A DNA stretch of 64,000 nt, from contig NZ_AUHB01000007.1 in assembly GCF_000422965.1 (NCBI RefSeq), positions 1 to 64,000 of the forward strand, in the 5' to 3' direction. Positions 10,168 through 19,485 of this stretch are shown here, in pieces. The first letter of the stretch is position 1, and each line of letters opens with the position of its first letter. This DNA is from Pleomorphomonas oryzae DSM 16300. Its GTDB lineage: Bacteria > Pseudomonadota > Alphaproteobacteria > Rhizobiales > Pleomorphomonadaceae. The position numbers were made by a program, and so were the translations under genes. The notes beneath the pieces were generated by a model. The model was not told the DNA's origin and did not search any database. It was given only the letters and a program-made list of their open reading frames with translations.

Positions 10168-11850
10168 TCAGACTGCGGACGGCGTGCGATTCGCGACGAC
10201 TCGCCCGGCATCGACCTCCACCACGCGGTCCATACGGTGAAGCGCGGCGCGAGCATGGGTGATCAGGATCACCGTCCGCCCGGCCATCCTATCGAGCACT
10301 CGGTCGAGGACGGTGGCTTCGGTGTCCGGATCGAGCCCTTCCCCTGGCTCGTCGAGGATGAGGATATCCGGGTCCACCAGCAGCAGGCGAGCAATGGCAA
10401 CGCGACGCGCCTCACCGCCCGACAGCGTGGTGCCGGCGACGCCGACCGGCGTTGCCAACCCCTGCGGCAACCTGGCAACGAAGTCGGCAAGACTGGCCGC
10501 CTCGATAGCCGCGGCCAGTTCGGTTGCCGTTGCCGAGGGACTACCGAGACGGAGGTTCTCCTCGAGCGTCAGGGTGAAGAGATGCGGCTTCTGCGGCACG
10601 ACGCCGACTGTCCGGCGCACATCGGCGAGCGCGAGGTCGGTGAGCGCTACGCCACCGAGCCGGATTTCCCCGACGTCGGGATCGCGCAGCCTTGCAAGCA
10701 AAGCCGCGACCGATGACTTGCCGGCGCCGCTCTCGCCAACCAGCGCCACATGACTGCCGAAGGGAATATCGAGGCTGACATGATCGAGGGCCGGCCGGAG
10801 GCCGCCGGGGTAACGAAGCGTTACACCATCAAGGCGAAGGTCGCGTCCCTCAGGCAACGGTCTGGGATTTGCCGGTTCGATAACCGGCGGCTTGCGATCG
10901 AGAATGGCGAACAGCCGCCGTGCCGAAGCGAGTGTCGAAGAAAAGCCCAGAAAGGCCGCCGGCAGCCCCATGAAGACCTCGGCGGCCGACAACGACAGCA
11001 GCGCCGCCATGGCAAGGTCTGGACCAGCCATCCGGCCGGCGACAACCAGCGGAACGCCGACGGCAAGCGCCACGATCAGCGCCAGATCGCCGGAGAGACG
11101 GCCCAGCGCCTGCCCAAACGCCGCTCGGCGGGCAAGCTGGCGCTCGGCTTGGACCAGGGACGCCATTGCCACGACAAGCCGGTCGCGATGACCGGCAAAG
11201 GCACCCGTGATCATGAGCGGCATCAGACCGGAGAGATCGTCGACGACCAGCCGGCGAAGCTCGGCCGAACGCGCCGTTAGCGCGCGGCCGGGACCGGCTG
11301 CCGCCACGGAAGCGAGTGCCGGCGCCAGCAGGCCACAGCCGATCAGAACCGCCAGCACGCCGGCTGCCAACCGCCCGTCATGAAGGAAAAGCACCAACCC
11401 GACGACGGCAAGCGTCAGCAAGGCGACCATCAGCGGCGACAGAAACCGCAGGAAGGTCAGCTCCAACCGGTCGATATCGGCCTTGAGCCGAGCCAAGAGA
11501 TCGCCCGAGCGGAGGTCGTCGAGGGCAGCCGGGGCGAGCGGCACCATCCTGGCGAACAGGTGGGCTCGTGTGTCGGCAAGAAGGCGCAAGGTCGCCTCAT
11601 GGCCGACCACCCGATCGATGTAGCGACCGCCGGTACGCAGGATGGCCAGCGCCCGGATGATCGCCGCCGGCGTAAAATAGTTCATGGTTGCGCCGGCAAG
11701 GCCGGCCGCCGCCATGGCGGTGATGAACCAGCCGGAGGTCGCCATCAGCCCGACATTGGCGAGCGTTGCCACCAGCGACACCAGCATGGACAGAAGAATC
11801 CAGCCGACGTGTCGCCGATAGAGGCCAAGGAGACGGAGCAGATCTTTCAC
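10168..11850 (-). CDS. cydC: Thiol reductant ABC exporter subunit CydC
   Basis: A 560-residue fused permease-ATPase half transporter. Six transmembrane segments fill the first ~300 residues, then come Walker A GESGAGKS (372-379), signature LSGGEARR and Walker B ILILDEPGEGLD. CydDC exports glutathione and cysteine to the periplasm and is required to assemble cytochrome bd. The start overlaps the cydD stop by 4 bases, so the two halves of the heterodimer are co-translated. Its position at the end of a cydABX-DC unit supports the CydC assignment over a generic ABC exporter. Confidence 0.92.
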   Translation of the reverse strand: MKDLLRLLGLYRRHVGWILLSMLVSLVATLANVGLMATSGWFITAMAAAGLAGATMNYFTPAAIIRALAILRTGGRYIDRVVGHEATLRLLADTRAHLFARMVPLAPAALDDLRSGDLLARLKADIDRLELTFLRFLSPLMVALLTLAVVGLVLFLHDGRLAAGVLAVLIGCGLLAPALASVAAAGPGRALTARSAELRRLVVDDLSGLMPLMITGAFAGHRDRLVVAMASLVQAERQLARRAAFGQALGRLSGDLALIVALAVGVPLVVAGRMAGPDLAMAALLSLSAAEVFMGLPAAFLGFSSTLASARRLFAILDRKPPVIEPANPRPLPEGRDLRLDGVTLRYPGGLRPALDHVSLDIPFGSHVALVGESGAGKSSVAALLARLRDPDVGEIRLGGVALTDLALADVRRTVGVVPQKPHLFTLTLEENLRLGSPSATATELAAAIEAASLADFVARLPQGLATPVGVAGTTLSGGEARRVAIARLLLVDPDILILDEPGEGLDPDTEATVLDRVLDRMAGRTVILITHARAALHRMDRVVEVDAGRVVANRTPSAV

Positions 11851-13568
11851 GCCCTACCCTCGCCTTCCAGCGTCGCCAACATGGCGCCAAATGCGCCGCC
11901 GCGCGCTTTGAGCTCGGCCGGGCTCCCTTCCTCGATCAGCTGCCCGCCGGCAAGAACAAGAACTCGGTCGGCAGTCTCCACCGTGCGCAGACGATGGGCG
12001 ATGGTAAGGCGCGTGCGGCCGGCCGAAAGGGCGGCGATCGCTTCCCCCACCGCCGCCTCGGTGGCGGCATCGAGATGGGCAGTGGGCTCGTCCATCAACA
12101 CGAGTGGCGCCGGGGCGAGCAGGGCGCGGGCCAGCATCAACCGCTGCGCCTCGCCACCGGACAGGCCGGCGCCGCCTTCGCCGAGCCGGCTTTCCACACC
12201 GTTGGGCAGACGAGCGACGAATTCATCGGCGCGGGCGGCTCCGAGCGCTGCTGCCACATTGCCCGGCCTGCCCATGGCGATATTCTCGACGATCGTGGCA
12301 TCGAACAGGAAAGCGCGCTGCGGTAAAAAGGCGATGTGACGGCGAACGTCGTCAAGGTCGAGGGAGGCAAGTGGTTGGCCGTCGATCAGGATGGTGCCGG
12401 CCAAAGGCTCCAGGAACCCAGCGATCAGCGACAGGATGGTCGACTTGCCGGCGCCGCTCTCGCCAACGATCGCCACCTGCTCGCCGGCACGGACTTCGAA
12501 GCTGACACCATCGAGGGCAAGACGGCCGTCCCCGTAGCCGGCCGAGACATTGTCGAAACGGACCGATACTGCCTTATCCGCGACAAGCCGTTCGTCTCCG
12601 TTTTTCCGGGGCGCCGGTTTGGCCAGAAAATCGGCCAGCCGCTCGGCGGCAGCCACCGCTTCCATGCGGGCGTGCCGCTCGACGCCGAGCGTCCGAAGCG
12701 GCGCATAGAACAATGGAGCGAGGAGCAGGACGGTGAGACCGTCGATGAAGGCGATCTCGCCCCACAGCAGGCGGAAGCCCACCAACACTGCCGTCACCGC
12801 GATGGAGACGGTGGCAAAGAATTCCAGCACCAGCGCCGACAGGAAGGCGAGACGCAGCACTTTCATGGTCTCGCGTCGGTAGCCGTCGGCAGTCCGGGCC
12901 ACCAAGGCCACCTCACGCTTGGCCGCGCCGAGCAGCACCAGATCGGCAAGGCCGGCCACCGCGTCCAGGAGATGGCCACCGAGCCGCGCCATCGAGGCCC
13001 ATTGCCGTTGGTTGGCCCGCTCGGCCGAGCGGCCGGCCAGCACCATGAACATGGGCAAAAGCGGTAGAGTCACAGCGAACACGACGGCCGAGCGCCAATC
13101 GACCGGCAGCACGGCAAGCAAGATGGCGACGGGCAGCACGGCGACGGTGGCGGTGGCTGGCAGCCATTGCCGCCAATAAGGCTCGATACCGGCAACAGCG
13201 TCGGTGAGCGTTGTCACAAGATCGCCGGTGGCGGTGCCTGAAAGCCGCACCGGCCCAAGCGTAGCGACCTGATCAAGAAGGCGGGCGAACAAGCCCTGTC
13301 GTGCCCGCGCCGCTGCCTCGAATCCGACCAGTGCCCCGGCATAACCGATGACCGCTTTGAGGGCCGCAATCCCAAGGAGCTGCAGAAGCCAGGGAAGGAT
13401 GGCGGCGAAGTCAGCGTCGCGAAAAACCACGGCATCGATAATGCGCGCAGTGATGAAGGCGGCGGCCACGCCGAGCAGGCCTTCGGCAACGGCTGTGGCG
13501 AGAAGCAGCGCCGTTTCCTTGCGTACACCAGCCGAAAGATCGTCGAGCAGGGTCTCGGGTTTACTCAT
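11847..13568 (-). CDS. cydD: Thiol reductant ABC exporter subunit CydD
   Basis: The partner half transporter of CydC. The frame is open up to a TTG at 13628, but the ATG at 13568 (MSKPETLLDD, 573 residues) matches the usual CydD start and is preferred. Six transmembrane helices precede the ATPase domain with GESGAGKS, LSGGEAQR and LVLMDEPTAHLD. It exports reduced thiols needed for heme d and bd-oxidase maturation. A 206-base gap containing a hairpin separates it from cydX, so cydDC may be expressed at a lower level than cydABX. Confidence 0.92.
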   Translation of the reverse strand: MSKPETLLDDLSAGVRKETALLLATAVAEGLLGVAAAFITARIIDAVVFRDADFAAILPWLLQLLGIAALKAVIGYAGALVGFEAAARARQGLFARLLDQVATLGPVRLSGTATGDLVTTLTDAVAGIEPYWRQWLPATATVAVLPVAILLAVLPVDWRSAVVFAVTLPLLPMFMVLAGRSAERANQRQWASMARLGGHLLDAVAGLADLVLLGAAKREVALVARTADGYRRETMKVLRLAFLSALVLEFFATVSIAVTAVLVGFRLLWGEIAFIDGLTVLLLAPLFYAPLRTLGVERHARMEAVAAAERLADFLAKPAPRKNGDERLVADKAVSVRFDNVSAGYGDGRLALDGVSFEVRAGEQVAIVGESGAGKSTILSLIAGFLEPLAGTILIDGQPLASLDLDDVRRHIAFLPQRAFLFDATIVENIAMGRPGNVAAALGAARADEFVARLPNGVESRLGEGGAGLSGGEAQRLMLARALLAPAPLVLMDEPTAHLDAATEAAVGEAIAALSAGRTRLTIAHRLRTVETADRVLVLAGGQLIEEGSPAELKARGGAFGAMLATLEGEGRA

Positions 13569-13673
13569 AAAACAGGCCGGTGACGAGATATGGCAAGCCG
13601 GAGTGCCATGCGCCGACGGGAACCGCAAGGGCGCGGGTCTTCACTTGGGCGCGATTGAAGCAAAGAGGCGGCC

Positions 13674-13699
13674 GGCATGGTGGGCGGGACGACCATGCC
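13674..13699 (-). terminator. Hairpin between cydX and cydD
   Basis: A perfect 8-bp inverted repeat GGCATGGT (13674-13681) / ACCATGCC (13692-13699) with a 10-base loop lies in the cydX-cydD gap. On the minus-strand transcript it is followed by a pyrimidine-rich stretch (CCTCTTTGCTTC) but not by a clean U-run. It may be a partial terminator or an mRNA-stabilising structure that sets cydABX above cydDC. Confidence 0.45.
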
Positions 13700-13774
13700 A
13701 GCCGCTCTGAAATGGCCGGGGAAGACAGAGGCCGGCCTTGAACGGCGCGGCGAGTTGTCGCCGTGCCGGATGGC

Positions 13775-13885
13775 TCACTTGGACGCGTCGATATCGAGAC
13801 CGTCCTGGAATTCGAACCACATGACGTTGATCACGCCGATCGCAGCCGCGGCCGTGACGCCAAGGATCCAGGCAAAATACCACAT
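13775..13885 (-). CDS. cydX: Cytochrome bd oxidase small subunit CydX
   Basis: A 36-codon gene between cydB and cydD. The product begins MWYFAWILGVTAAAAIGVIN and ends in DGLDIDASK. The MWYFAWILG start is the hallmark of CydX (YbgT), a single-helix subunit that stabilises the heme groups of cytochrome bd. A GAGGAGAGAGG ribosome binding site precedes the ATG, and the gene starts 16 bases after the cydB stop. Codon use matches its neighbours. Its small size makes it easy to miss in automated annotation. Confidence 0.93.
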   Translation of the reverse strand: MWYFAWILGVTAAAAIGVINVMWFEFQDGLDIDASK

Positions 13886-13901
13886 TGTCCTCTCTCCTCT
13901 G

Positions 13902-15053
13902 TCAGTAAGCCGAATGCGAGCGGGCGCCGATGTCTTCGGCGGTCACGCGGCCCCACATGCGCCAGTAGCACCACACAGTGTAGGCCAGCACGATCGGCAG
14001 GAAGATGATCACGGCCCAGAACATGACGTTGAGCGTCAGATGGCTGGATGTGGCATCCCACATGGTCAGGCTGGCATTGGGGTCGAGGCTCGACGGCATC
14101 ACGAAGGGGAACATCGAGAGGCCGGCGGTGCCGATGATACCGGCAATGCCGAGCGCCGACGTTACGAAGGCAAGACCGGGCCGGTTGGCTTTCGCAAGAA
14201 GCGCGGTGAGAAGCGGCCCGACAAGGCCAATCACCGGCGCCAGCATGGTAATCGGCATCTTGGTGTAGATGTCGAACCAGGCACCCGGCGCCACAACCAC
14301 CTGCTTGCCGAGCGGGTTGGGCAGAGCGTCCAGCGCCGGCTGAGACACGATGCGATAGCCATCGATACGCAGCCAGACCCAAACGCCGGCAATGGCGAAC
14401 AGCAGGGTGATCACCGGCGATAGCCGAACAACCAGCGCCCGAGCCCGTACCGCCACTTCGCCCGAAGCGCGGAGCTGCAGCCAGACCGCGCCATGAGCAG
14501 CCAGCATGCCGAGTGAAATGAGGCCGGCCAGAAGCGCGAAGGGGTTGAGTAGCGGTAGAAGCGCGAAGATGAACGAGCCCTCGTAGTGAGCACGCAGGAT
14601 CTCGTCGAGCCGGAAAGGCACGCCCTGCAGAAGGTTACCGAAGGCGACGCCGAAGATCAGCGCCGGGATCGCGCCACCGGCAAACAAGGCCCAGTCCCAG
14701 GTCGACCGCCACTTCGGATTGTCGAGCTTCGAGCGATAGTCGAAGCCGACCGGCCGGAAGAACAGCGCGAACAGCACCAGGAGCATGGCCATGTAGAAGC
14801 CGGAGAAGGCCGCTGCATAAACCATCGGCCAGGCGGCGAACAGAGCGCCGCCGGCGGTGATCAGCCACACCTGGTTGCCGTCCCAATGCGGGCCGACCGT
14901 GTTGATGGCGATGCGCCGCTCGGCATCGGTCTTGGCGATAAACGGCAGGAGCGAACCGACGCCCATATCCATGCCGTCGGTGATGGCAAACCCGATCAGC
15001 AGCGCGCCGACGAGGATCCACCAAATGAACTTCAGGGTTTCATAATCGAACAT
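13902..15053 (-). CDS. cydB: Cytochrome d ubiquinol oxidase subunit II
   Basis: A 383-residue integral membrane protein with about nine helices, starting MFDYETLKFIWWILVGALL. The DGMDMGVGSLLPF and GPHWDGNQVWLI motifs identify CydB, which pairs with CydA in the bd-type quinol oxidase of the cytoplasmic membrane. The length is the usual ~380 residues. It sits 10 bases after cydA and just before cydX, in the canonical A-B-X order. Confidence 0.95.
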   Translation of the reverse strand: MFDYETLKFIWWILVGALLIGFAITDGMDMGVGSLLPFIAKTDAERRIAINTVGPHWDGNQVWLITAGGALFAAWPMVYAAAFSGFYMAMLLVLFALFFRPVGFDYRSKLDNPKWRSTWDWALFAGGAIPALIFGVAFGNLLQGVPFRLDEILRAHYEGSFIFALLPLLNPFALLAGLISLGMLAAHGAVWLQLRASGEVAVRARALVVRLSPVITLLFAIAGVWVWLRIDGYRIVSQPALDALPNPLGKQVVVAPGAWFDIYTKMPITMLAPVIGLVGPLLTALLAKANRPGLAFVTSALGIAGIIGTAGLSMFPFVMPSSLDPNASLTMWDATSSHLTLNVMFWAVIIFLPIVLAYTVWCYWRMWGRVTAEDIGARSHSAY

Positions 15054-15063
15054 GGCGGGTTCC

Positions 15064-16647
15064 TCATTCTGCCGCCGCGACGCGGATCGATCCCGGCGTC
15101 TGGGTCTCGAAATGATAGCGGCCGGTACCGAGCGAGCTCGGGCCGAGGCGGGCGAACTTGAACATCAGGAAGGCTTCGACGACCAGCAGGCAGGTGTAGA
15201 GCACCAGGAAGCCGGTCAGCGAGAAGATGAGGTCGGTCGTCGTGAGGCTGGACGTGCCGAGGAAGGTCGGCAGCACCTCACCGATCGCCCAGGGCTGACG
15301 GCCGAATTCGGCGACGAACCAGCCGAGTTCGCAAGCGAGCCAAGGCAGCGGGATGGCGAACAGCGCCGCCCTCAGCAGCCAGCGATTGTTCTCATGGCTA
15401 CGCCGAGCGCTGACATAGAAGGCCGAACCGAAGATAATCAACATGATGAAGCCGAAGCCGACCATGAAGCGGAAGGCCCAGAACAGCGGCCATACCTTGG
15501 GAATGGTACCGTCGGCCGCAGCCTGGATCTGTTCCTCGGTGGCGGTGGCCGGATCAGCGACGAACTGCTTCAGGAGAAGGCCGAAGCCGATATCCTTGGC
15601 GTGGGCATCGAAGACGGCGCGGGTTTCCGGCGTTTTGTCGCCGGCGCGGATCTTCATCATCGCCGCATAACCTTCCTGGCCGGAACGGATACGGGCAAGA
15701 TGCTCTTCGCGCAGGTCGTTGAGGCCGTGGACCGGCTTGTCGAGCGACCGGGTGGCAATCAGACCCAACGCATACGGGATCTCGATTGTACCCTTGGTGG
15801 CCTTCTCCTCCTGCGACGGGAAGCCGATCAGGTTGAAGGGAGCGGGCGCAGGCTGGGTCGTCCACTCGCCTTCGATGGCAGCGAGCTTTACCTTCTGCAC
15901 GTCGCCGAGCTCGTAGCCGCTCTCGTCACCGAGCACGATGACGGAAAGACAGGATGCAAGACCGAAGCCGGCGGCAACCGCGAACGACCGCTTGGCGAAC
16001 GCAATGTCGCGGCCCTTGAGCAGATACCAGGACGAAATGCCGAGCACGAACATCGAGGCCGTGGTGTAGCCGGCGGCGACCGTGTGCACGAACTTCACCT
16101 GTGCCACAGGATTGAACAGCACCTCGGCGAAGGACTGCATCTCCATGCGCATCGTCTCGGGCGAGAACAGCGAGCCGACCGGGTTCTGCATCCAGCCGTT
16201 GGCGACCAGGATCCAGAGGGCGGACAGGTTGGAGCCTAACGCCGTCAGGAAGGTAACGCCGAGATGCTGGCGGCGGCTGAGTTTTTCCCAGCCGAGGAAG
16301 AACAGACCAACGAAGGTCGATTCCAGGAAGAAGGCCATCAGGCCTTCGATCGCCAGCGGCGCGCCGAAAATGTCGCCGACATAATGCGAATAGTAAGACC
16401 AGTTGGTTCCGAACTGGAACTCCATGGTCAGACCGGTGGTAACGCCAAGGGCAAAGTTGATGCCGAACAGCTTGCCCCAGAACTTCGTCATGTCCCGGTA
16501 GATTTCCTTGCCGGTCATCACATAGACGGTTTCCATGATGACCAGCAGCCAGGCAAGCCCCAGCGTCAAAGGCACAAAAATGAAGTGGTACATTGCCGTC
16601 GCGGCAAACTGCCAACGCGACAACTCCACGAATGTCTGATCGAACAT
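15064..16647 (-). CDS. cydA: Cytochrome bd ubiquinol oxidase subunit I
   Basis: CydA carries the quinol site and hemes b558, b595 and d, and reduces O2 to water at high affinity. The chosen ATG gives 527 residues starting [14 protein letters not shown]; an in-frame ATG 12 bases upstream directly abuts GAGAGG and so has no room for a binding site. His21 (AMYHFIF) matches the E. coli heme ligand His19, and [10 protein letters not shown] holds the b558 His. [13 protein letters not shown] is conserved. The long hydrophilic Q-loop region (about residues 255-390) places it in the E. coli-like long Q-loop class. It is the first gene of the operon and is divergent from an Rrf2 regulator. Confidence 0.95.
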   Translation of the reverse strand: MFDQTFVELSRWQFAATAMYHFIFVPLTLGLAWLLVIMETVYVMTGKEIYRDMTKFWGKLFGINFALGVTTGLTMEFQFGTNWSYYSHYVGDIFGAPLAIEGLMAFFLESTFVGLFFLGWEKLSRRQHLGVTFLTALGSNLSALWILVANGWMQNPVGSLFSPETMRMEMQSFAEVLFNPVAQVKFVHTVAAGYTTASMFVLGISSWYLLKGRDIAFAKRSFAVAAGFGLASCLSVIVLGDESGYELGDVQKVKLAAIEGEWTTQPAPAPFNLIGFPSQEEKATKGTIEIPYALGLIATRSLDKPVHGLNDLREEHLARIRSGQEGYAAMMKIRAGDKTPETRAVFDAHAKDIGFGLLLKQFVADPATATEEQIQAAADGTIPKVWPLFWAFRFMVGFGFIMLIIFGSAFYVSARRSHENNRWLLRAALFAIPLPWLACELGWFVAEFGRQPWAIGEVLPTFLGTSSLTTTDLIFSLTGFLVLYTCLLVVEAFLMFKFARLGPSSLGTGRYHFETQTPGSIRVAAAE

Positions 16648-16932
16648 GATGGCCGACATCCTCTCAGCGAAGGCAATCCGCGGGCACCTGTCGTGCTCGG
16701 ACCGCCACGATCTTCCTCAAGGGTTCGCCACGTCGCCGGCAGACCGGCTGGAGGCAGAACTCGTCGATCCGGAGGACAGGCAGGCAGCGTCAACCATACG
16801 CTTCCGGCGGCAACCACCGACAGCGACGGCATGAACGACCATCATATTTGCGACCCCCGTGGCCGGCTGATACCGGCGGACCGTCGGAATCCCCCTCCGA
16901 CAATCGACATGGACAGAACTAACGACATAAAT

Positions 16933-16949
16933 GTATACAGTCAATATAC
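16933..16949. promoter_or_regulatory. GTATA-N7-TATAC dyad upstream of the Rrf2 gene
   Basis: A perfect 17-bp dyad (GTATA, 7-base spacer, TATAC) lies in the cydA/Rrf2 divergent region, 18 bases before the Rrf2 start codon. Its plus strand could serve as a -10 region, and its minus strand contains TTGACT, a possible -35 facing cydA. It is the best candidate operator in this 308-base intergenic region. No FNR-type TTGAT-N4-ATCAA box was seen there. Confidence 0.45.
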
Positions 16950-16967
16950 CTTTGGAGGAAGGCTGCT

Positions 16968-17384
16968 TTGAAAATCAACGCCGTGACCCATGGCGCCCTA
17001 CGTATTTTGATGATCTGTGGTGACGGCGAAGCGGTGACCTTGCCGGAAATGGCGAGCCGGCTCGGCATGCCCGAAGCACGCGTCATCCGGTCCTGCAGCG
17101 CACTCGCCCGCGCCGGCCTGCTGGTCAGCCGTCGCGGTCGTGGCGGCGGCTATCGCCTTGGCCGGCCAGCGGCCGATATTTCGGTATTGGCGGTGATCGA
17201 TCTGTTCGAGCCGGAGAATGACATGCGGGTCTGCGGCCGCGCCGACACGAACGCCTGCCAGAACTGCCCGTTGGCCGGGGTTTGCGCCGATGCCTATCGT
17301 GCGATGCGTGATGAGTTGGCGTCGATCTCCGTTGCCGACATTCTTATCAGCCACGGCCGTGCGCACACAGTCGAAACCTCTTAG
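16968..17384 (+). CDS. Rrf2 family transcriptional regulator with four-cysteine cluster
   Basis: A 138-residue winged-helix regulator of the Rrf2 family (IscR/NsrR/RirA group). Residues 1-65 form the DNA-binding domain, with the RRGRGGGYRLGRP wing. A Cys set at 89, 97, 100 and 106 (C-x7-C-x2-C-x5-C) should bind an Fe-S cluster sensitive to O2, NO or iron. The start is a TTG preceded by GGAGGAAGG at good spacing. It diverges from cydA, which makes the cyd operon its likely target. The extra Cys100 distinguishes it from the three-Cys relative at 17409. The exact signal is unknown. Confidence 0.85.
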   Translation: MKINAVTHGALRILMICGDGEAVTLPEMASRLGMPEARVIRSCSALARAGLLVSRRGRGGGYRLGRPAADISVLAVIDLFEPENDMRVCGRADTNACQNCPLAGVCADAYRAMRDELASISVADILISHGRAHTVETS

Positions 17385-17408
17385 CCAGCGAGAATCGCGG
17401 CCAATCGG

Positions 17409-17903
17409 TCAAGCACGGGCGACAGGCGCCTCTGAGCCACAAATAACGGCTGAGACAGACTGCGCCGGACCAGCTTCATCGAGCAACGCTCGGAACTCCG
17501 CCTCGTTGCCGGCAACATCGGCGAGGGTCAGCCGGTCGAGAACATCGAGGAATGCATCGGTTGCCCGACGCAGCACCAAGCTCATGCGGCAGCGATCCAC
17601 CAGAGGGCAGGTATTGGTCTCTGGATCGAGGCACTCGACCACCGACAGACCATCCTCGGTACGGCGGACGACCTCTCCCAGCGGAATCGATGCCGCTGAC
17701 TTCTTCAGACGGAAGCCGCCCCCGTTGCCACGCACCGTCTCGAGATAACCCCAGGTACCGAGCTGGTGGACACATTTGACGAGATGCGACTGCGGCAGAT
17801 CGAAAGCCTCGGCCACCTCGCGGATGGTGGTGAGACGCGGCGAGCGAGCAGCCGCCGCCAGGAGCACGCGCAGCGAATAGTTGGAATAGCTGGTCAGTCG
17901 CAT
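17409..17903 (-). CDS. Rrf2 family regulator, NsrR-like
   Basis: A 164-residue protein starting MRLTSYSNYSLRVL, the typical NsrR opening, with a GGGGGCGG ribosome binding site. Although the frame is open to 18011, this start fits the family. The HTH and wing (RGNGGGFRLKK) are followed by Cys91, Cys99 and Cys105, the three-Cys ligand set of NsrR-type [4Fe-4S] or [2Fe-2S] NO sensors. It is convergent with the other Rrf2 gene across 24 bases. NsrR is the best guess, but RirA- or IscR-like roles are not excluded. Confidence 0.8.
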   Translation of the reverse strand: MRLTSYSNYSLRVLLAAAARSPRLTTIREVAEAFDLPQSHLVKCVHQLGTWGYLETVRGNGGGFRLKKSAASIPLGEVVRRTEDGLSVVECLDPETNTCPLVDRCRMSLVLRRATDAFLDVLDRLTLADVAGNEAEFRALLDEAGPAQSVSAVICGSEAPVARA

Positions 17904-18023
17904 ACCGCCCCCCGCGCATTCCGCTTGCGTCAGAATGCCCTGCGAGGGATCGCACGCTCCAGGCAGTTTTTCAAGACTGTCCATCCGGACAGGGTCAGGC
18001 GAGAGTATCACCTCGCCGGTTGC

Positions 18024-18719
18024 TCAGACCGCTATTTTGCCGCGCACAGCCTGTTCATCCATGCTGTCGCGGCTGCCCGCCATGACCACCTCGCCACGCT
18101 CCATGACCACGAAATCGTCGGCGAGATCCTTGGCGAAGTCGAAGTACTGCTCCACCAGAACAATGGCCATGTCGCCCTGCCGGCGCAGAAACGCGATGGC
18201 ATGGCCGATATCCTTGATGATCGACGGCTGGATGCCCTCGGTCGGCTCATCGAGAACCAGAAGGCGTGGCCGGGTGACCAGCGCCCGGCCGATGGCGAGC
18301 TGCTGCTGCTGGCCGCCCGAAAGATCGCCACCGCGCCGACGCAGCATGTCCTTCAGCACCGGAAACAGGTCGTAGACCATGTCGGGCACGTAGCGATCGG
18401 CGCGCTTCAGCGTGGCAAACCCTGTCAGAAGGTTCTCTTCCACCGTCAACAAGGGAAAGATCTCACGCCCCTGCGGCACGATGGCGACGCCGCGCCGCAC
18501 CCGCTCGTAGGGTGTAAGGCCGACGAGGTCATCGCCATCGAGGCGAATCGCCCCGCTGGAGATCGACTGCAACCCGGCGATAGCCCGCATCAACGAGGTC
18601 TTGCCGACACCGTTGCGCCCAAGCACCGCCGTGACACGCCCTGCGGCGGCCGACAGCGATACCTTTCGCAGCGCCTGGGCGGCGCCATAGTGGAGGTCGA
18701 CGGCTTCGACGTTCAGCAT
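18024..18719 (-). CDS. urtE: Urea ABC transporter ATP-binding subunit UrtE
   Basis: A 231-residue ABC ATPase of the branched-chain amino acid (LivF-like) type. Walker A is GRNGVGKT, the signature is LSGGQQQQLAIGRAL and Walker B is LLVLDEPTEGIQPS. The EGIQPSI segment after Walker B is typical of UrtE. It is the last gene of urtABCDE, 13 bases after urtD. With UrtD it energises uptake of urea across the inner membrane. Confidence 0.92.
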   Translation of the reverse strand: MLNVEAVDLHYGAAQALRKVSLSAAAGRVTAVLGRNGVGKTSLMRAIAGLQSISSGAIRLDGDDLVGLTPYERVRRGVAIVPQGREIFPLLTVEENLLTGFATLKRADRYVPDMVYDLFPVLKDMLRRRGGDLSGGQQQQLAIGRALVTRPRLLVLDEPTEGIQPSIIKDIGHAIAFLRRQGDMAIVLVEQYFDFAKDLADDFVVMERGEVVMAGSRDSMDEQAVRGKIAV

Positions 18720-18732
18720 GCTCTCCGTTCCT

Positions 18733-19485
18733 TCACCGTCCGAGATAGACCTCGATGACCTTCGGATTGGCCGATACGGTATCGAGCGATCCCTCGGCCA
18801 GCACCGACCCCTCGTGCAGCACCGTTACCTTCACCCCGAGGGCACGGACGAAGGTCATGTCATGTTCGACCACCACGACCGATTGGGTCTTGGCGATTTC
18901 CTTGAGAAGGATTGCCGTTTCCGTCGTCTCCGCGTCGGTCATGCCGGCGGCCGGCTCGTCGACCAGCAGAAGGCGCGGCTCCTGGGCGAGCAGCATGCCG
19001 ATTTCCAGCCACTGCTTCTGGCCGTGCGACAGTCGGGCGGCGAGGAGGTCGCGCTTGTCCGCGAGGCGAATGGTCGCAAGCAGCGTATCGATGCGCTGCT
19101 GCTCGGCGGCCGAACGGCTGTGAAACAGGGCAGCAAAGGCGCCGCGCCGCGCCTTCAATGCCAGCGCGATATTGTCCTCGACGCTATGGCTTTCGAACAC
19201 CGTCGGCTTCTGGAACTTGCGGCCGATGCCCAGATTGGCGATCGCTGCTTCGTCGAGGCGTGTCAGATCGACGGAGCCGTCGAACAGCACGTCACCGGTG
19301 TCCGGCCGCGTCTTGCCGGTGATGATGTCCATCATCGTCGTCTTGCCGGCGCCGTTGGGACCAATGATCGCCCGCATTTCGCCCGGCTCCAGCACCAGCG
19401 ACAGCCGATTGATCGCTCGGAAGCCATCGAAAGAAACCGAGACGTCATCGAGATAGAGCAGCGAGCCCTCCGCCTTGTCGGTCAT
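18733..19485 (-). CDS. urtD: Urea ABC transporter ATP-binding subunit UrtD
   Basis: A 250-residue LivG-like ATPase. Visible motifs are IIGPNGAGKTT (Walker A), LSHGQKQWLEIGMLLAQEP (signature region) and LLLVDEPAAGMTDAET (Walker B). LSHGQKQWLEIG in place of LSGGQ is characteristic of UrtD. The start overlaps the urtC stop by 4 bases. It forms the ATPase heterodimer with UrtE. Confidence 0.92.
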   Translation of the reverse strand: MTDKAEGSLLYLDDVSVSFDGFRAINRLSLVLEPGEMRAIIGPNGAGKTTMMDIITGKTRPDTGDVLFDGSVDLTRLDEAAIANLGIGRKFQKPTVFESHSVEDNIALALKARRGAFAALFHSRSAAEQQRIDTLLATIRLADKRDLLAARLSHGQKQWLEIGMLLAQEPRLLLVDEPAAGMTDAETTETAILLKEIAKTQSVVVVEHDMTFVRALGVKVTVLHEGSVLAEGSLDTVSANPKVIEVYLGR

